Shown here: positions 1-5,737 of the stretch, piece after piece
How the letters are laid out: each line of letters begins with the position of its first letter
How positions within the stretch are numbered: the first letter of the stretch is position 1
Origin: Competibacteraceae bacterium UBA2792
Lineage (GTDB): Bacteria > Pseudomonadota > Gammaproteobacteria > Competibacterales > Competibacteraceae
DNA length: 12,552 bases
Direction: 5' to 3'
Assembly (NCBI GenBank): GCA_002352125.1
Contig: DEHU01000020.1
Location: 1 to 12,552 of the forward strand
Position numbers and translations under genes: made by a program
Notes under the pieces: generated by a model
Told to the model about the DNA's origin: nothing
The model's database searches: none
What the model saw: only the letters and a program-made list of their open reading frames with translations

Positions 1-1385
1 CCGCGCGCCACCACCGCCGCGTGCGAGGTTTTGCCGCCCCGACTGGTGAGAATGCCGACCGCCGCAAAGAAACCGTGAATATCTTCTGGCTTGGTTTCCT
101 CACGCACCAGAATGATTTTCTCGTTAGCTCCGCGCCCGCGCTTCACGGCGGTATCGGCGTCGAACACGATCTTGCCGGATGCCGCGCCCGGTGAGGCGCC
201 CATGCCCTGCGAGGCTGGCGCGACTTTCTGTTTCGGATCGAGCTGCGGGAACATCATCTGTTCCAGCGATTCCGGATCGATCCGCAACAACGCCTTCTCA
301 CGGCTGATCAAGCCTTCATTGGCCATTTCGACTGAGCTGCGCACCATGGCCTGCGCATTCATCTTACCGTTGCGGGTTTGCAGGCAGTAGAGTATGCCCT
401 TTTCGATGGTGTACTCGTAATCCTGCACTTCGTGGTAATGGCCTTCCAGCTTGTTGCGCAGGTCGACCAGCTGCCGGAACATCTCCGGCATTTCTTCCTT
501 CATCTCCATGACCGGCTTCGGCGTGCGGATGCCGGCCACCACGTCCTCGCCCTGGGCGTTGACCAAGTACTCGCCGTACATCACATTTTCGCCGGTACCA
601 GGATCACGAGTAAAGCCGACGCCGGTGGAGCAGTCGTTACCCATGTTGCCAAACACCATGGTCACGATATTGACCGCCGTACCGTTGGCCATTTCCGGGG
701 TAATCTTGAACTCGCGGCGGTAATCGACCGCCCGCTGGCCCATCCAGGAGTTGAACACGGCCTTGACGGCCAGCTCCAGTTGCTCGTAGGGATCCTGTGG
801 GAACGGCCGGCCGGTTTCTTTCTGGACAACTTCCAAGAACAGTTGGCCGATTTCTTTCAGATCGCTAGCACTCAAGCCCAGATCAACCTTGACACCGGCA
901 CGGCGTTTGATCGCGTCGAAATGCTCGTCGAAATGGTGGTCATCGATCCCAAGCGCGATCTTGCCGAACAATTGGATAAAACGACGGTAGGCGTCGTAAC
1001 CGAAACGCTCGTTGCCGGTCTGTTTGATCAAGCCTGCCAAAGTGGTTTCGTTCAGACCGAGGTTGAGGATGGTGTCCATCATGCCCGGCATGGACATCGC
1101 CGAACCGGAGCGCACCGACACCAACAGAGGACTGCCAGCACCGCCGAACTGCTTGCCAGTTTCCTGTTCCAGCCAAGCCATATGCTCCCGCACGTTCCCC
1201 ATCAAGCCGTCGGGCAGGCGGTTGTTGGCGATGTAGTCCAGGCAGGCTTCGGTGGTGATCACGAAGCCCGGCGGCACCCGCAGGCCGATCTGCGTCATTT
1301 CGCAGAGGTTGGCACCCTTGCCGCCCAGCAGCATTTTGTTCTTGCCATCCCCTTCGGTGTACTTATAGATGTACTTCTTCGCCAT
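1..1385 (-). CDS. ppdK: Pyruvate, phosphate dikinase, N-terminal 461 residues (cut by left edge)
   Basis: Cytosolic enzyme that interconverts pyruvate + ATP + Pi and PEP + AMP + PPi. Read from 1385 leftward the protein opens MAKKYIYKYTEGDGKNKMLL and continues without a stop to the window edge. The N-terminal ATP-grasp domain contains GGKGANLCEM (about residues 22-31) and SVRSGSAMSMPGMMDTILNL. The PEP-utiliser 'swivel' domain follows, with GGKTSHAAVVAR at its visible end. The phosphocarrier histidine in TSH is residue 455, the same number I recall for the Clostridium symbiosum enzyme, so there are no net insertions or deletions before it. GGNMGNDCSTGVGF-type and RDPGTGE motifs separate PPDK from PEP synthase. 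The C-terminal PEP/pyruvate barrel (about 400 residues) lies outside the window. The ATG at 1385 has an AAAGGT Shine-Dalgarno seven bases upstream (1393-1397). The gene is transcribed away from cbpA. No PDRP regulator is seen. Identification is secure. Confidence 0.96.
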   Translation of the reverse strand, partial: MAKKYIYKYTEGDGKNKMLLGGKGANLCEMTQIGLRVPPGFVITTEACLDYIANNRLPDGLMGNVREHMAWLEQETGKQFGGAGSPLLVSVRSGSAMSMPGMMDTILNLGLNETTLAGLIKQTGNERFGYDAYRRFIQLFGKIALGIDDHHFDEHFDAIKRRAGVKVDLGLSASDLKEIGQLFLEVVQKETGRPFPQDPYEQLELAVKAVFNSWMGQRAVDYRREFKITPEMANGTAVNIVTMVFGNMGNDCSTGVGFTRDPGTGENVMYGEYLVNAQGEDVVAGIRTPKPVMEMKEEMPEMFRQLVDLRNKLEGHYHEVQDYEYTIEKGILYCLQTRNGKMNAQAMVRSSVEMANEGLISREKALLRIDPESLEQMMFPQLDPKQKVAPASQGMGASPGAASGKIVFDADTAVKRGRGANEKIILVREETKPEDIHGFFAAVGILTSRGGKTSHAAVVAR

Positions 1386-1481
1386 GGTCCTACCTTTGCA
1401 TGATGATTGAATGGAGTATCGGAACCGGTCCGATTCCGCCAAAGCATAGACCATTCCGCGCCATCGTGAACGGCCCAGAGG

Positions 1482-1545
1482 TCTAGGTTTGAGGATCCGG
1501 GGGAATACGCGCGCCGGCCAGCGCGCCGGTGGGTATCGCCCTAGA
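1482..1545. repeat. Structured element: nested inverted repeats with a 9-bp direct repeat
   Basis: GCGCGCCGG occurs twice as a direct repeat (1509-1517 and 1521-1529), separated by CCA. Because GCGCGC is self-complementary, the copies can also form a hairpin with loop CGGCCA. This is enclosed by ATAC (1505-1508) against GTAT (1533-1536), and the whole by TCTAGG (1482-1487) against CCTAGA (1540-1545). No T-tract follows on either strand, so it is not a standard terminator. It lies 97-160 bases upstream of the ppdK start and would be in the ppdK leader if transcription starts at the distal candidate promoter. Function unknown. Confidence 0.45.
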
Positions 1546-1575
1546 AAGATAGCCGCACGAAGCGGTAATTGCCAA
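1546..1575 (-). promoter_or_regulatory. Candidate sigma70-type promoter for ppdK (proximal)
   Basis: On the minus strand, TTGGCA (1575-1570) is followed after 18 bases by TATCTT (1551-1546). The -35 is good (five of six) and the -10 is mediocre (four of six). Transcription would start close to the edge of the structured repeat at 1482-1545. It is an alternative to the distal candidate; neither is strong. Confidence 0.22.
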
Positions 1576-1654
1576 GTTTCATCCGCATTGGGATGGATGA
1601 CTACATCGGCGTTGATCGGCCCCTCCCCGGCAACTCGACCGAAAAGCTTTAGCC

Positions 1655-1683
1655 TTTATCGAAATAATTTCCTTTCTTTTCAA
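1655..1683 (-). promoter_or_regulatory. Candidate sigma70-type promoter for ppdK (distal)
   Basis: On the minus strand, TTGAAA (1683-1678) is followed after exactly 17 bases by GATAAA (1660-1655), within the only AT-rich patch of the intergenic region. The -35 matches five of six consensus positions and the -10 matches four. It would give a ppdK leader of about 260 bases that includes the structured element at 1482-1545. Only motif matching supports it. Confidence 0.3.
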
Positions 1684-1763
1684 TTTGTTTTACGCCGATT
1701 TGAATGCCTTGCACGACTTGCGCGGCGACCCCTGGCAACATCTGACCCGCTAACTGGCAACAA

Positions 1764-1783
1764 GCCGATTCATGCCGATTCAT
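1764..1783. repeat. Tandem duplication of GCCGATTCAT
   Basis: The decamer GCCGATTCAT is present twice head to tail (1764-1773, 1774-1783). A related GCCGATTTGAAT lies further upstream near 1693. The repeat is about 85 bases before the sigma32-like promoter. It may be a short replication-slippage product or a regulator site; nothing else distinguishes the two. Confidence 0.5.
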
Positions 1784-1869
1784 CGTAAAGTAGTCCTCGC
1801 GGCCTGCTTCCATCGCCGGACGGTCGGCAGCGTTAACGATACTTGGCGCGCCTCATCGGATTTCAAGGG

Positions 1870-1898
1870 CTTGATCCATACCGTCACCGCCCCCATAT
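1870..1898 (+). promoter_or_regulatory. Sigma32 (RpoH)-like heat-shock promoter of cbpA
   Basis: The -35 element is CTTGATC (1870-1876) and the -10 element is CCCCATAT (1891-1898), with 14 bases between them. Known E. coli sigma32 promoters follow CTTGAAA, 11-15 bases, CCCCATNT; the dnaK P1 promoter as I recall it also has CTTGAT. Transcription would begin near 1905, leaving a leader of about 40 bases before the TTG start at 1946. Regulation of a DnaJ-family gene by heat shock is biologically expected. The promoter lies inside the longer open frame that begins at 1772, arguing that the longer frame is not the true gene. Confidence 0.6.
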
Positions 1899-1930
1899 CG
1901 CCGTTAGATGAGATCACCCCGAATCCGACC

Positions 1931-1940
1931 GAGAGGAGAA
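1931..1940 (+). promoter_or_regulatory. Ribosome binding site deciding the cbpA start
   Basis: GAGAGGAGAA sits five bases before the TTG at 1946, with its AGGAG core about seven bases away. The identical decamer precedes cbpM at 2882-2891. It supports TTG 1946 over the ATG at 1772. Confidence 0.7.
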
Positions 1941-1945
1941 GCCGC

Positions 1946-2896
1946 TTGGAGTTCAAGGATTACTACCAGACCTTGGGGGTGGCCCGCGATGCCACGGCGG
2001 AGGATATCAAGAAGTCCTTCCGCAAGCTGGCGCGCAAGTACCACCCAGACGTCTCGAAAGAACCGGATGCCGTGACGCGCATGCAGGCAGTCAACGAAGC
2101 TTATGCTGTGCTCTCGGACCCGGAGAAGCGCGCCGCTTACGATCGGCTTGGCCAAGGCTACCAGCCGGGTCAGGATTTCCGACCACCGCCCGACTGGGAC
2201 GTCGGTTTCGAGTTCTCCGGCCACGGTTTTTCCACCGCCGAGGCGGCCGACTTCAGCGACTTTTTCGCCGAACTGTTCGGCCGGATGGGCGGCGCCCATC
2301 ATGCGGATTTTCGTGCCGCTGGCATTCACGTTCCCGGCGAGGATCATCACGCCAAGATCCTGCTAGAGCTGGAAGATACTTTCCACGGCGCCACCCGCCA
2401 GATCAGCCTGCAAGTACCCAGGCTGGACACCAACGGGCGGGTCGCGCTGGAGACCCGCACCCTCAACGTGCAGATTCCCAAGGGCGTGCGCGAGGGACAG
2501 ATGATCCGGCTGGCCGGGCAAGGTGCGCCGGGGCGGGGCGAGGGCCGACCGGGTGATCTGTTGCTGGAAATTCATTTCAAGCCGCATCCTCGTTTCCGGG
2601 TCGATGGCCGCGACCTGCATCTGACCGTGCCGGTGACTCCCTGGGAGGCGGCGTTAGGCGCCGCAGTGACGGTAGAACTACCCGACGGCGCGCTCAAGGT
2701 GCGCATTCCCGAAGGCTCCCAGGGCGGGCAGCAACTGCGCGTGCGCGGCAAAGGTCTCCCTGCCGATCCGCCCGGCGATCTGCTGCTACACATCAAGGTC
2801 GTGTTACCCCCGGTCACTACCCCGAAGGCGCGGGAACTGTATGAAACCATGGCGCGGGAACTCGCTTTCGATCCGCGCGCCGAGAGGAGAACCTAA
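1946..2896 (+). CDS. cbpA: CbpA-type DnaJ co-chaperone (curved DNA-binding protein A)
   Basis: J-domain co-chaperone predicted to stimulate the ATPase of DnaK and, by family knowledge, to bind nucleoid DNA. The 316-residue product starts [17 protein letters not shown], the usual CbpA N-terminus, with the HPD motif at residues 33-35 (KYHPDV). A Gly/Phe-containing linker (about 70-130) follows the J-domain, then two C-terminal substrate-binding beta domains (from about 135; note [19 protein letters not shown] and a second [17 protein letters not shown]). The four CxxCxGxG zinc repeats of true DnaJ are absent, as expected for CbpA; length is close to E. coli CbpA (306). The start is a TTG, chosen for its position in the J-domain and the GAGAGGAGAA ribosome site. 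The frame extends upstream to 1772, but that part has no family resemblance. cbpM follows after three bases, so the two are co-translated. Confidence 0.93.
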   Translation: MEFKDYYQTLGVARDATAEDIKKSFRKLARKYHPDVSKEPDAVTRMQAVNEAYAVLSDPEKRAAYDRLGQGYQPGQDFRPPPDWDVGFEFSGHGFSTAEAADFSDFFAELFGRMGGAHHADFRAAGIHVPGEDHHAKILLELEDTFHGATRQISLQVPRLDTNGRVALETRTLNVQIPKGVREGQMIRLAGQGAPGRGEGRPGDLLLEIHFKPHPRFRVDGRDLHLTVPVTPWEAALGAAVTVELPDGALKVRIPEGSQGGQQLRVRGKGLPADPPGDLLLHIKVVLPPVTTPKARELYETMARELAFDPRAERRT

Positions 2897-2899
2897 GCC

Positions 2900-3208
2900 A
2901 TGCGCGAGGACGACATCCTGAGCGGCAGCCTGCTGGAAGAGACCTGGCTCACCCTCGAACAGGTGGCGGCGGCCTGCGCGGTGGAGCCGGAGTGGCTGGC
3001 TCGCCATCTGGACGATGGACTCTTTCCCCATGTCGCGGCCGTGGCCGGTACTTGGCGCTTTTCCAGCGCCAACCTGGCACGGGCGCGGCGCATGCGGCAA
3101 CTGGAGCGGGATTTCGATGCCGTGCCGGAACTGGCGGCCCTGGTGGCTGATTTGCTGGAAGAGCTGGACGAGCTGCGGGTACGCCTGCGGCAAGCCGGGT
3201 TGAGTTAA
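2900..3208 (+). CDS. cbpM: CbpM chaperone modulator
   Basis: Small cytosolic partner (102 residues) that in E. coli binds the CbpA J-domain and inhibits its co-chaperone and DNA-binding activity. The sequence has a MerR-like helical N-terminus (WLTLEQVAAACAVEPEWLARH), a conserved GTWRFSSANLARARR segment, and a C-terminal helix rich in Leu/Glu/Arg (VADLLEELDELRVRLRQ) typical of the family. Length matches E. coli CbpM (101). It begins three bases after the cbpA stop and has the ribosome site GAGAGGAGAA, which overlaps the end of cbpA. Immediate adjacency to cbpA is the known arrangement and supports the call. Confidence 0.9.
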   Translation: MREDDILSGSLLEETWLTLEQVAAACAVEPEWLARHLDDGLFPHVAAVAGTWRFSSANLARARRMRQLERDFDAVPELAALVADLLEELDELRVRLRQAGLS

Positions 3209-3214
3209 CGCGCC

Positions 3215-3469
3215 ATGCCCGCATCCCTTGGCACCGCCACGCCTAGGCCAACTGGCCCCAAACCGCTCTTCTATGGCTGGGACAACCCAGAGTCTTCCTG
3301 GCTACGCACTCATCCGGCTACCGCCGAGCGCATACACCGGTTGCTGAAGCTCGCCCCCGCCGCCTCGGCTTCCCCGCCGTGGTTGGCCAGCGATGGAACG
3401 ATCTCCGGTTTTGCGGTGGTCCCGATCACCCGGCCGCCGCGCTGGCGCTTTGGCGACTTGTGGCACTGA
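3215..3469 (+). pseudogene. Probable remnant of an M48/HtpX-like membrane metalloprotease (C-terminal tail only)
   Basis: The open frame encodes 84 residues beginning six bases after cbpM. Residues 30-46 (LRTHPATAERIHRLLKL) resemble the conserved segment near the C-terminus of M48 peptidases (HPxxxxRIxRL), and the end PPRWRFGDLWH resembles the tail I recall for HtpX-like proteases found beside stress genes. The HExxH zinc site, the downstream Glu ligand and all membrane helices are missing, and there is no room for them before cbpM, so a functional protease is excluded. Most likely an internal deletion fused the tail to the cbpM 3' end. No clear Shine-Dalgarno precedes the ATG. It could instead be a small gene of unknown function that is still translated; the family call rests on pattern memory only. 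Confidence 0.5.
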
Positions 3470-3517
3470 CCTCGGCCCCGAGCGTGGCAACCGTCCCCCC
3501 AATCCTGAAGATCCTTT

Positions 3518-3952
3518 ATGAGCGACGCGTTACATCTCGTCTGTCCGCATTGCCACGCGGTCAACCGCGTACCAGCGGCACGGCTGGCCGAACAGCCTCG
3601 TTGTGGCCAATGCCATCACCCGCTATTCGCTGCCCGGCCGGTGGAATTGACCGCCACCACCTTCGAAAAGCACCTCAACCACAATGACGTTCCGATGCTG
3701 GTGGATTTCTGGGCGCCCTGGTGCGGCCCCTGCCGGATGATGGCACCAGCCTACGAACAGGCAGCGGCGCGGCTGGAACCGCGCATGCGTTTGGCCAAGG
3801 TTGACACCGAACAGGAGCAGAACCTCGCCGCGCGGTTTGGCATCCGAAGCATTCCGACGCTGATCCTCTTCCGCGAGGGACGCGAGGTAGCCCGGCAGGC
3901 CGGCGCGCTGGGGGCAGCAGACATCGTGCGCTGGGCGCAAGCGCACGGCTGA
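3518..3952 (+). CDS. trxC: Thioredoxin 2 (TrxC) with N-terminal zinc ribbon
   Basis: Cytosolic disulfide reductase of 144 residues, the length of TrxC rather than thioredoxin 1 (about 108). The N-terminal zinc site has CPHC (C9, C12) and CGQC (C29, C32). The thioredoxin domain carries the active site WCGPC (residues 68-72) and the cis-proline SIPT (P113). The family reduces ribonucleotide reductase and peroxide-damaged proteins; E. coli trxC is induced by OxyR, while the zinc ribbon gives redox sensitivity. No OxyR site was recognised here. It lies 48 bases after the protease remnant in the same direction, so it is plausibly the last gene of the cbpA transcript. The Shine-Dalgarno is weak (GAAGATCC). 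Confidence 0.95.
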   Translation: MSDALHLVCPHCHAVNRVPAARLAEQPRCGQCHHPLFAARPVELTATTFEKHLNHNDVPMLVDFWAPWCGPCRMMAPAYEQAAARLEPRMRLAKVDTEQEQNLAARFGIRSIPTLILFREGREVARQAGALGAADIVRWAQAHG

Positions 3953-3981
3953 TTATCTCAACACCTAGGGTATCGCCCTGC

Positions 3982-5724
3982 ATGCGCCATTCTCCCGTAT
4001 CGCCGACCCTGCTAACGGGGCCGCTCTCACTCAATCGCTGGGATATCTTGTTGCTGCCGCTGGTGTTCGGCGGCCTGTTCCTGCTGGCTTGGGGCAGCCG
4101 CCAGATGGCCGCGCCCTATGAATTCGGCGAGGCGTTGCCGATCTCGCTCGACCCCGCCTCGCTGCCAGGATACGCTCTGCGCACCGTCCTACGGATGGGG
4201 ATCGCGCTGGTGTGTTCGCTGCTGTTCACATTTGTTTACGCCAAGGCGGCGGTCAGCAACCGTCGAGCGGAACAGGTCTTGATCCCGCTACTGGACATCC
4301 TGCAATCGGTGCCGATTCTGGGATTTCTATCGATCACCGTGCTCTGGTTCGTTCATCTGTTTCCAGGCCGCTTGCTGGGGCTGGAATGCGCCGCCATCTT
4401 CGCCATTTTCACCTCGCAAGCCTGGAACATGGCGTTCAGCTTCTACTACTCGCTGCGAATGTTGCCCAAGGATTTGGGCCAGGTTGCCAACCTGTTCCAA
4501 CTGTCGGCCTGGCAACGCTTCTGGAAGCTGGAGGTACCCTATGCCATGCCGAGCCTGGTCTGGAACGCCATGATGTCGGTCTCCGGCGGCTGGTTTTTCG
4601 TGGTGGCCTCGGAAGCCATCACCGTGTCGGAAAAATCGATTTCGTTGCCGGGCATCGGCTCCTACATCGCGGTCGCTATCGAGCGACGCGATTTGGCGGC
4701 GGTCGGCTATGCCATTCTCGCCATGCTGACGGTGATTTTGATAACCGACCAGTTGCTGTTTCGGCCGCTAGTGGCCTGGGCAGATCGATTCAAATTCGAG
4801 TTCGCTGCAAGCCAGGAGGTCCCGCGGTCGTGGTTCCTGGAGCTGTTGCGGCGCTCTCGACTGCTACGGCTGGTGATGACCTTGCCGGTTTTATTGTGGA
4901 ACCGAGTGCGCCCGCTCGTTCCCCAGCGCCAAACTTTTCGGCTGCCCTTGCCCAAATTACGCTACTGGCGGCGGGCGGACCCGTGGCTGGATTCTCTCCA
5001 GATCGCGCTGCTGAGCGGGGCGGCGGTCACCAGCATCGTGCTGCTGGCGCGCTTTGTGTTGACCGAGGCCAGCGGCGCCGAAATCGCCCAGGTTTTTCTG
5101 CTGGGTTCGTATACCCTGACGAGGGTCATCATTTTGACCGCGCTGGCCAGTCTGATCTGGGTTCCCATCGGCGTATGGATTGGCCTGCGGCCACGATTGG
5201 CCCAACGCGTCCAGCCCCTGGCGCTATTTTTATCCGCATTTCCCGCCAATCTGCTGTTCCCGGTGGTCGTATCGTTCATCGCCGCCCACCGGCTCAACCC
5301 GGAAATCTGGCTCAGCCCGCTGATGATCCTGGGCACGCAATGGTACATCCTGTTCAACGTGATCGCTGGGGCCGCTGCCCTGCCCAACGATCTCAGGGAA
5401 GCCGTCGCCAATCTGGGCTTGCGGGGTCTGTTGCTTTGGCGGCGGGTGCTGTTGCCGGCAGTATTTCCGTCTTTTCTGACCGGTGGCCTGACTGCCTCCG
5501 GCGGCGCCTGGAACGCCAGCGTGGTGGCCGAAGTCGCCAGTTGGGGCACGACCACGCTGACGGCCAGCGGCATCGGCGCCTACATCGCCCAGCAGACCGT
5601 CCAGGGCGACCACCCGCGAGTAGCGCTGGGCATCGCGGTGATGAGCTTGTACGTGGTGCTATTCAACCGTCTGTTCTGGAAACGTTTGTACACCTTTGCC
5701 CAACGACGTTTGGCCTTGGATTGA
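3982..5724 (+). CDS. ABC transporter permease with two fused membrane domains (nitrate/sulfonate/anion type)
   Basis: Inner-membrane permease of 580 residues containing two binding-protein-dependent transport domains in one chain, as in the COG4986 'duplicated permease' group. Helices are evident at about 22-38, 65-90, 100-127, 134-157, 192-215 and 240-262 in the first half, and 338-361, 375-400, 412-435, 443-466, 492-515 and 545-566 in the second. Coupling loops for the ATPase are visible as LFQLSAWQRFWKLEVPYAMPS (from about 171) and ANLGLRGLLLWRRVLLPAVFPS (from about 476), each followed by a Gly-rich helix (SGGW, SGGAW). A basic linker (about 285-335) joins the halves. Because both halves are fused, one polypeptide supplies the whole pore. 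The ATPase gene follows after 13 bases. The gene lies 29 bases downstream of trxC and may be read through from it. The substrate is unknown; a nitrate, sulfonate or bicarbonate-like anion is only a family guess. Confidence 0.88.
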   Translation: MRHSPVSPTLLTGPLSLNRWDILLLPLVFGGLFLLAWGSRQMAAPYEFGEALPISLDPASLPGYALRTVLRMGIALVCSLLFTFVYAKAAVSNRRAEQVLIPLLDILQSVPILGFLSITVLWFVHLFPGRLLGLECAAIFAIFTSQAWNMAFSFYYSLRMLPKDLGQVANLFQLSAWQRFWKLEVPYAMPSLVWNAMMSVSGGWFFVVASEAITVSEKSISLPGIGSYIAVAIERRDLAAVGYAILAMLTVILITDQLLFRPLVAWADRFKFEFAASQEVPRSWFLELLRRSRLLRLVMTLPVLLWNRVRPLVPQRQTFRLPLPKLRYWRRADPWLDSLQIALLSGAAVTSIVLLARFVLTEASGAEIAQVFLLGSYTLTRVIILTALASLIWVPIGVWIGLRPRLAQRVQPLALFLSAFPANLLFPVVVSFIAAHRLNPEIWLSPLMILGTQWYILFNVIAGAAALPNDLREAVANLGLRGLLLWRRVLLPAVFPSFLTGGLTASGGAWNASVVAEVASWGTTTLTASGIGAYIAQQTVQGDHPRVALGIAVMSLYVVLFNRLFWKRLYTFAQRRLALD

Positions 5725-5737
5725 GGAGAATCTCCCC

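Larger units (their letters stand above)
1386..1945. other. Divergent intergenic region between ppdK and cbpA
   Basis: No convincing gene is seen in these 560 bases. The open frames present (for example from a TTG at 1489 and an ATG at 1772) lack a plausible start context and family resemblance. The region holds a GC-rich structured repeat (1482-1545), an AT-rich stretch (about 1641-1692), a tandem 10-bp repeat (1764-1783), weak sigma70-like elements for ppdK on the minus strand, and a sigma32-like promoter for cbpA on the plus strand. No intrinsic terminator was found. Confidence 0.7.

Noticed and set aside
378..1403. Open frame of 341 codons on the plus strand
   Set aside because: It is antisense to ppdK, whose protein is unmistakable; the translation is His/Gln/Leu-rich with no family resemblance, as expected of a shadow in GC-rich DNA.
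1489..1788. Open frame of 99 codons in the ppdK-cbpA gap
   Set aside because: Starts with TTG without a Shine-Dalgarno, crosses the structured repeat, and has no recognisable domain.
1772..1945. N-terminal extension of cbpA from the ATG at 1772
   Set aside because: The added 58 residues precede the J-domain without family resemblance, contain the sigma32-like promoter, and lack a ribosome site; TTG 1946 has one.
3471..3482. CTCGGCCCCGAG hairpin between the protease remnant and trxC
   Set aside because: The usable stem is only four base pairs and no T-run follows, so it is not supportable as a terminator.
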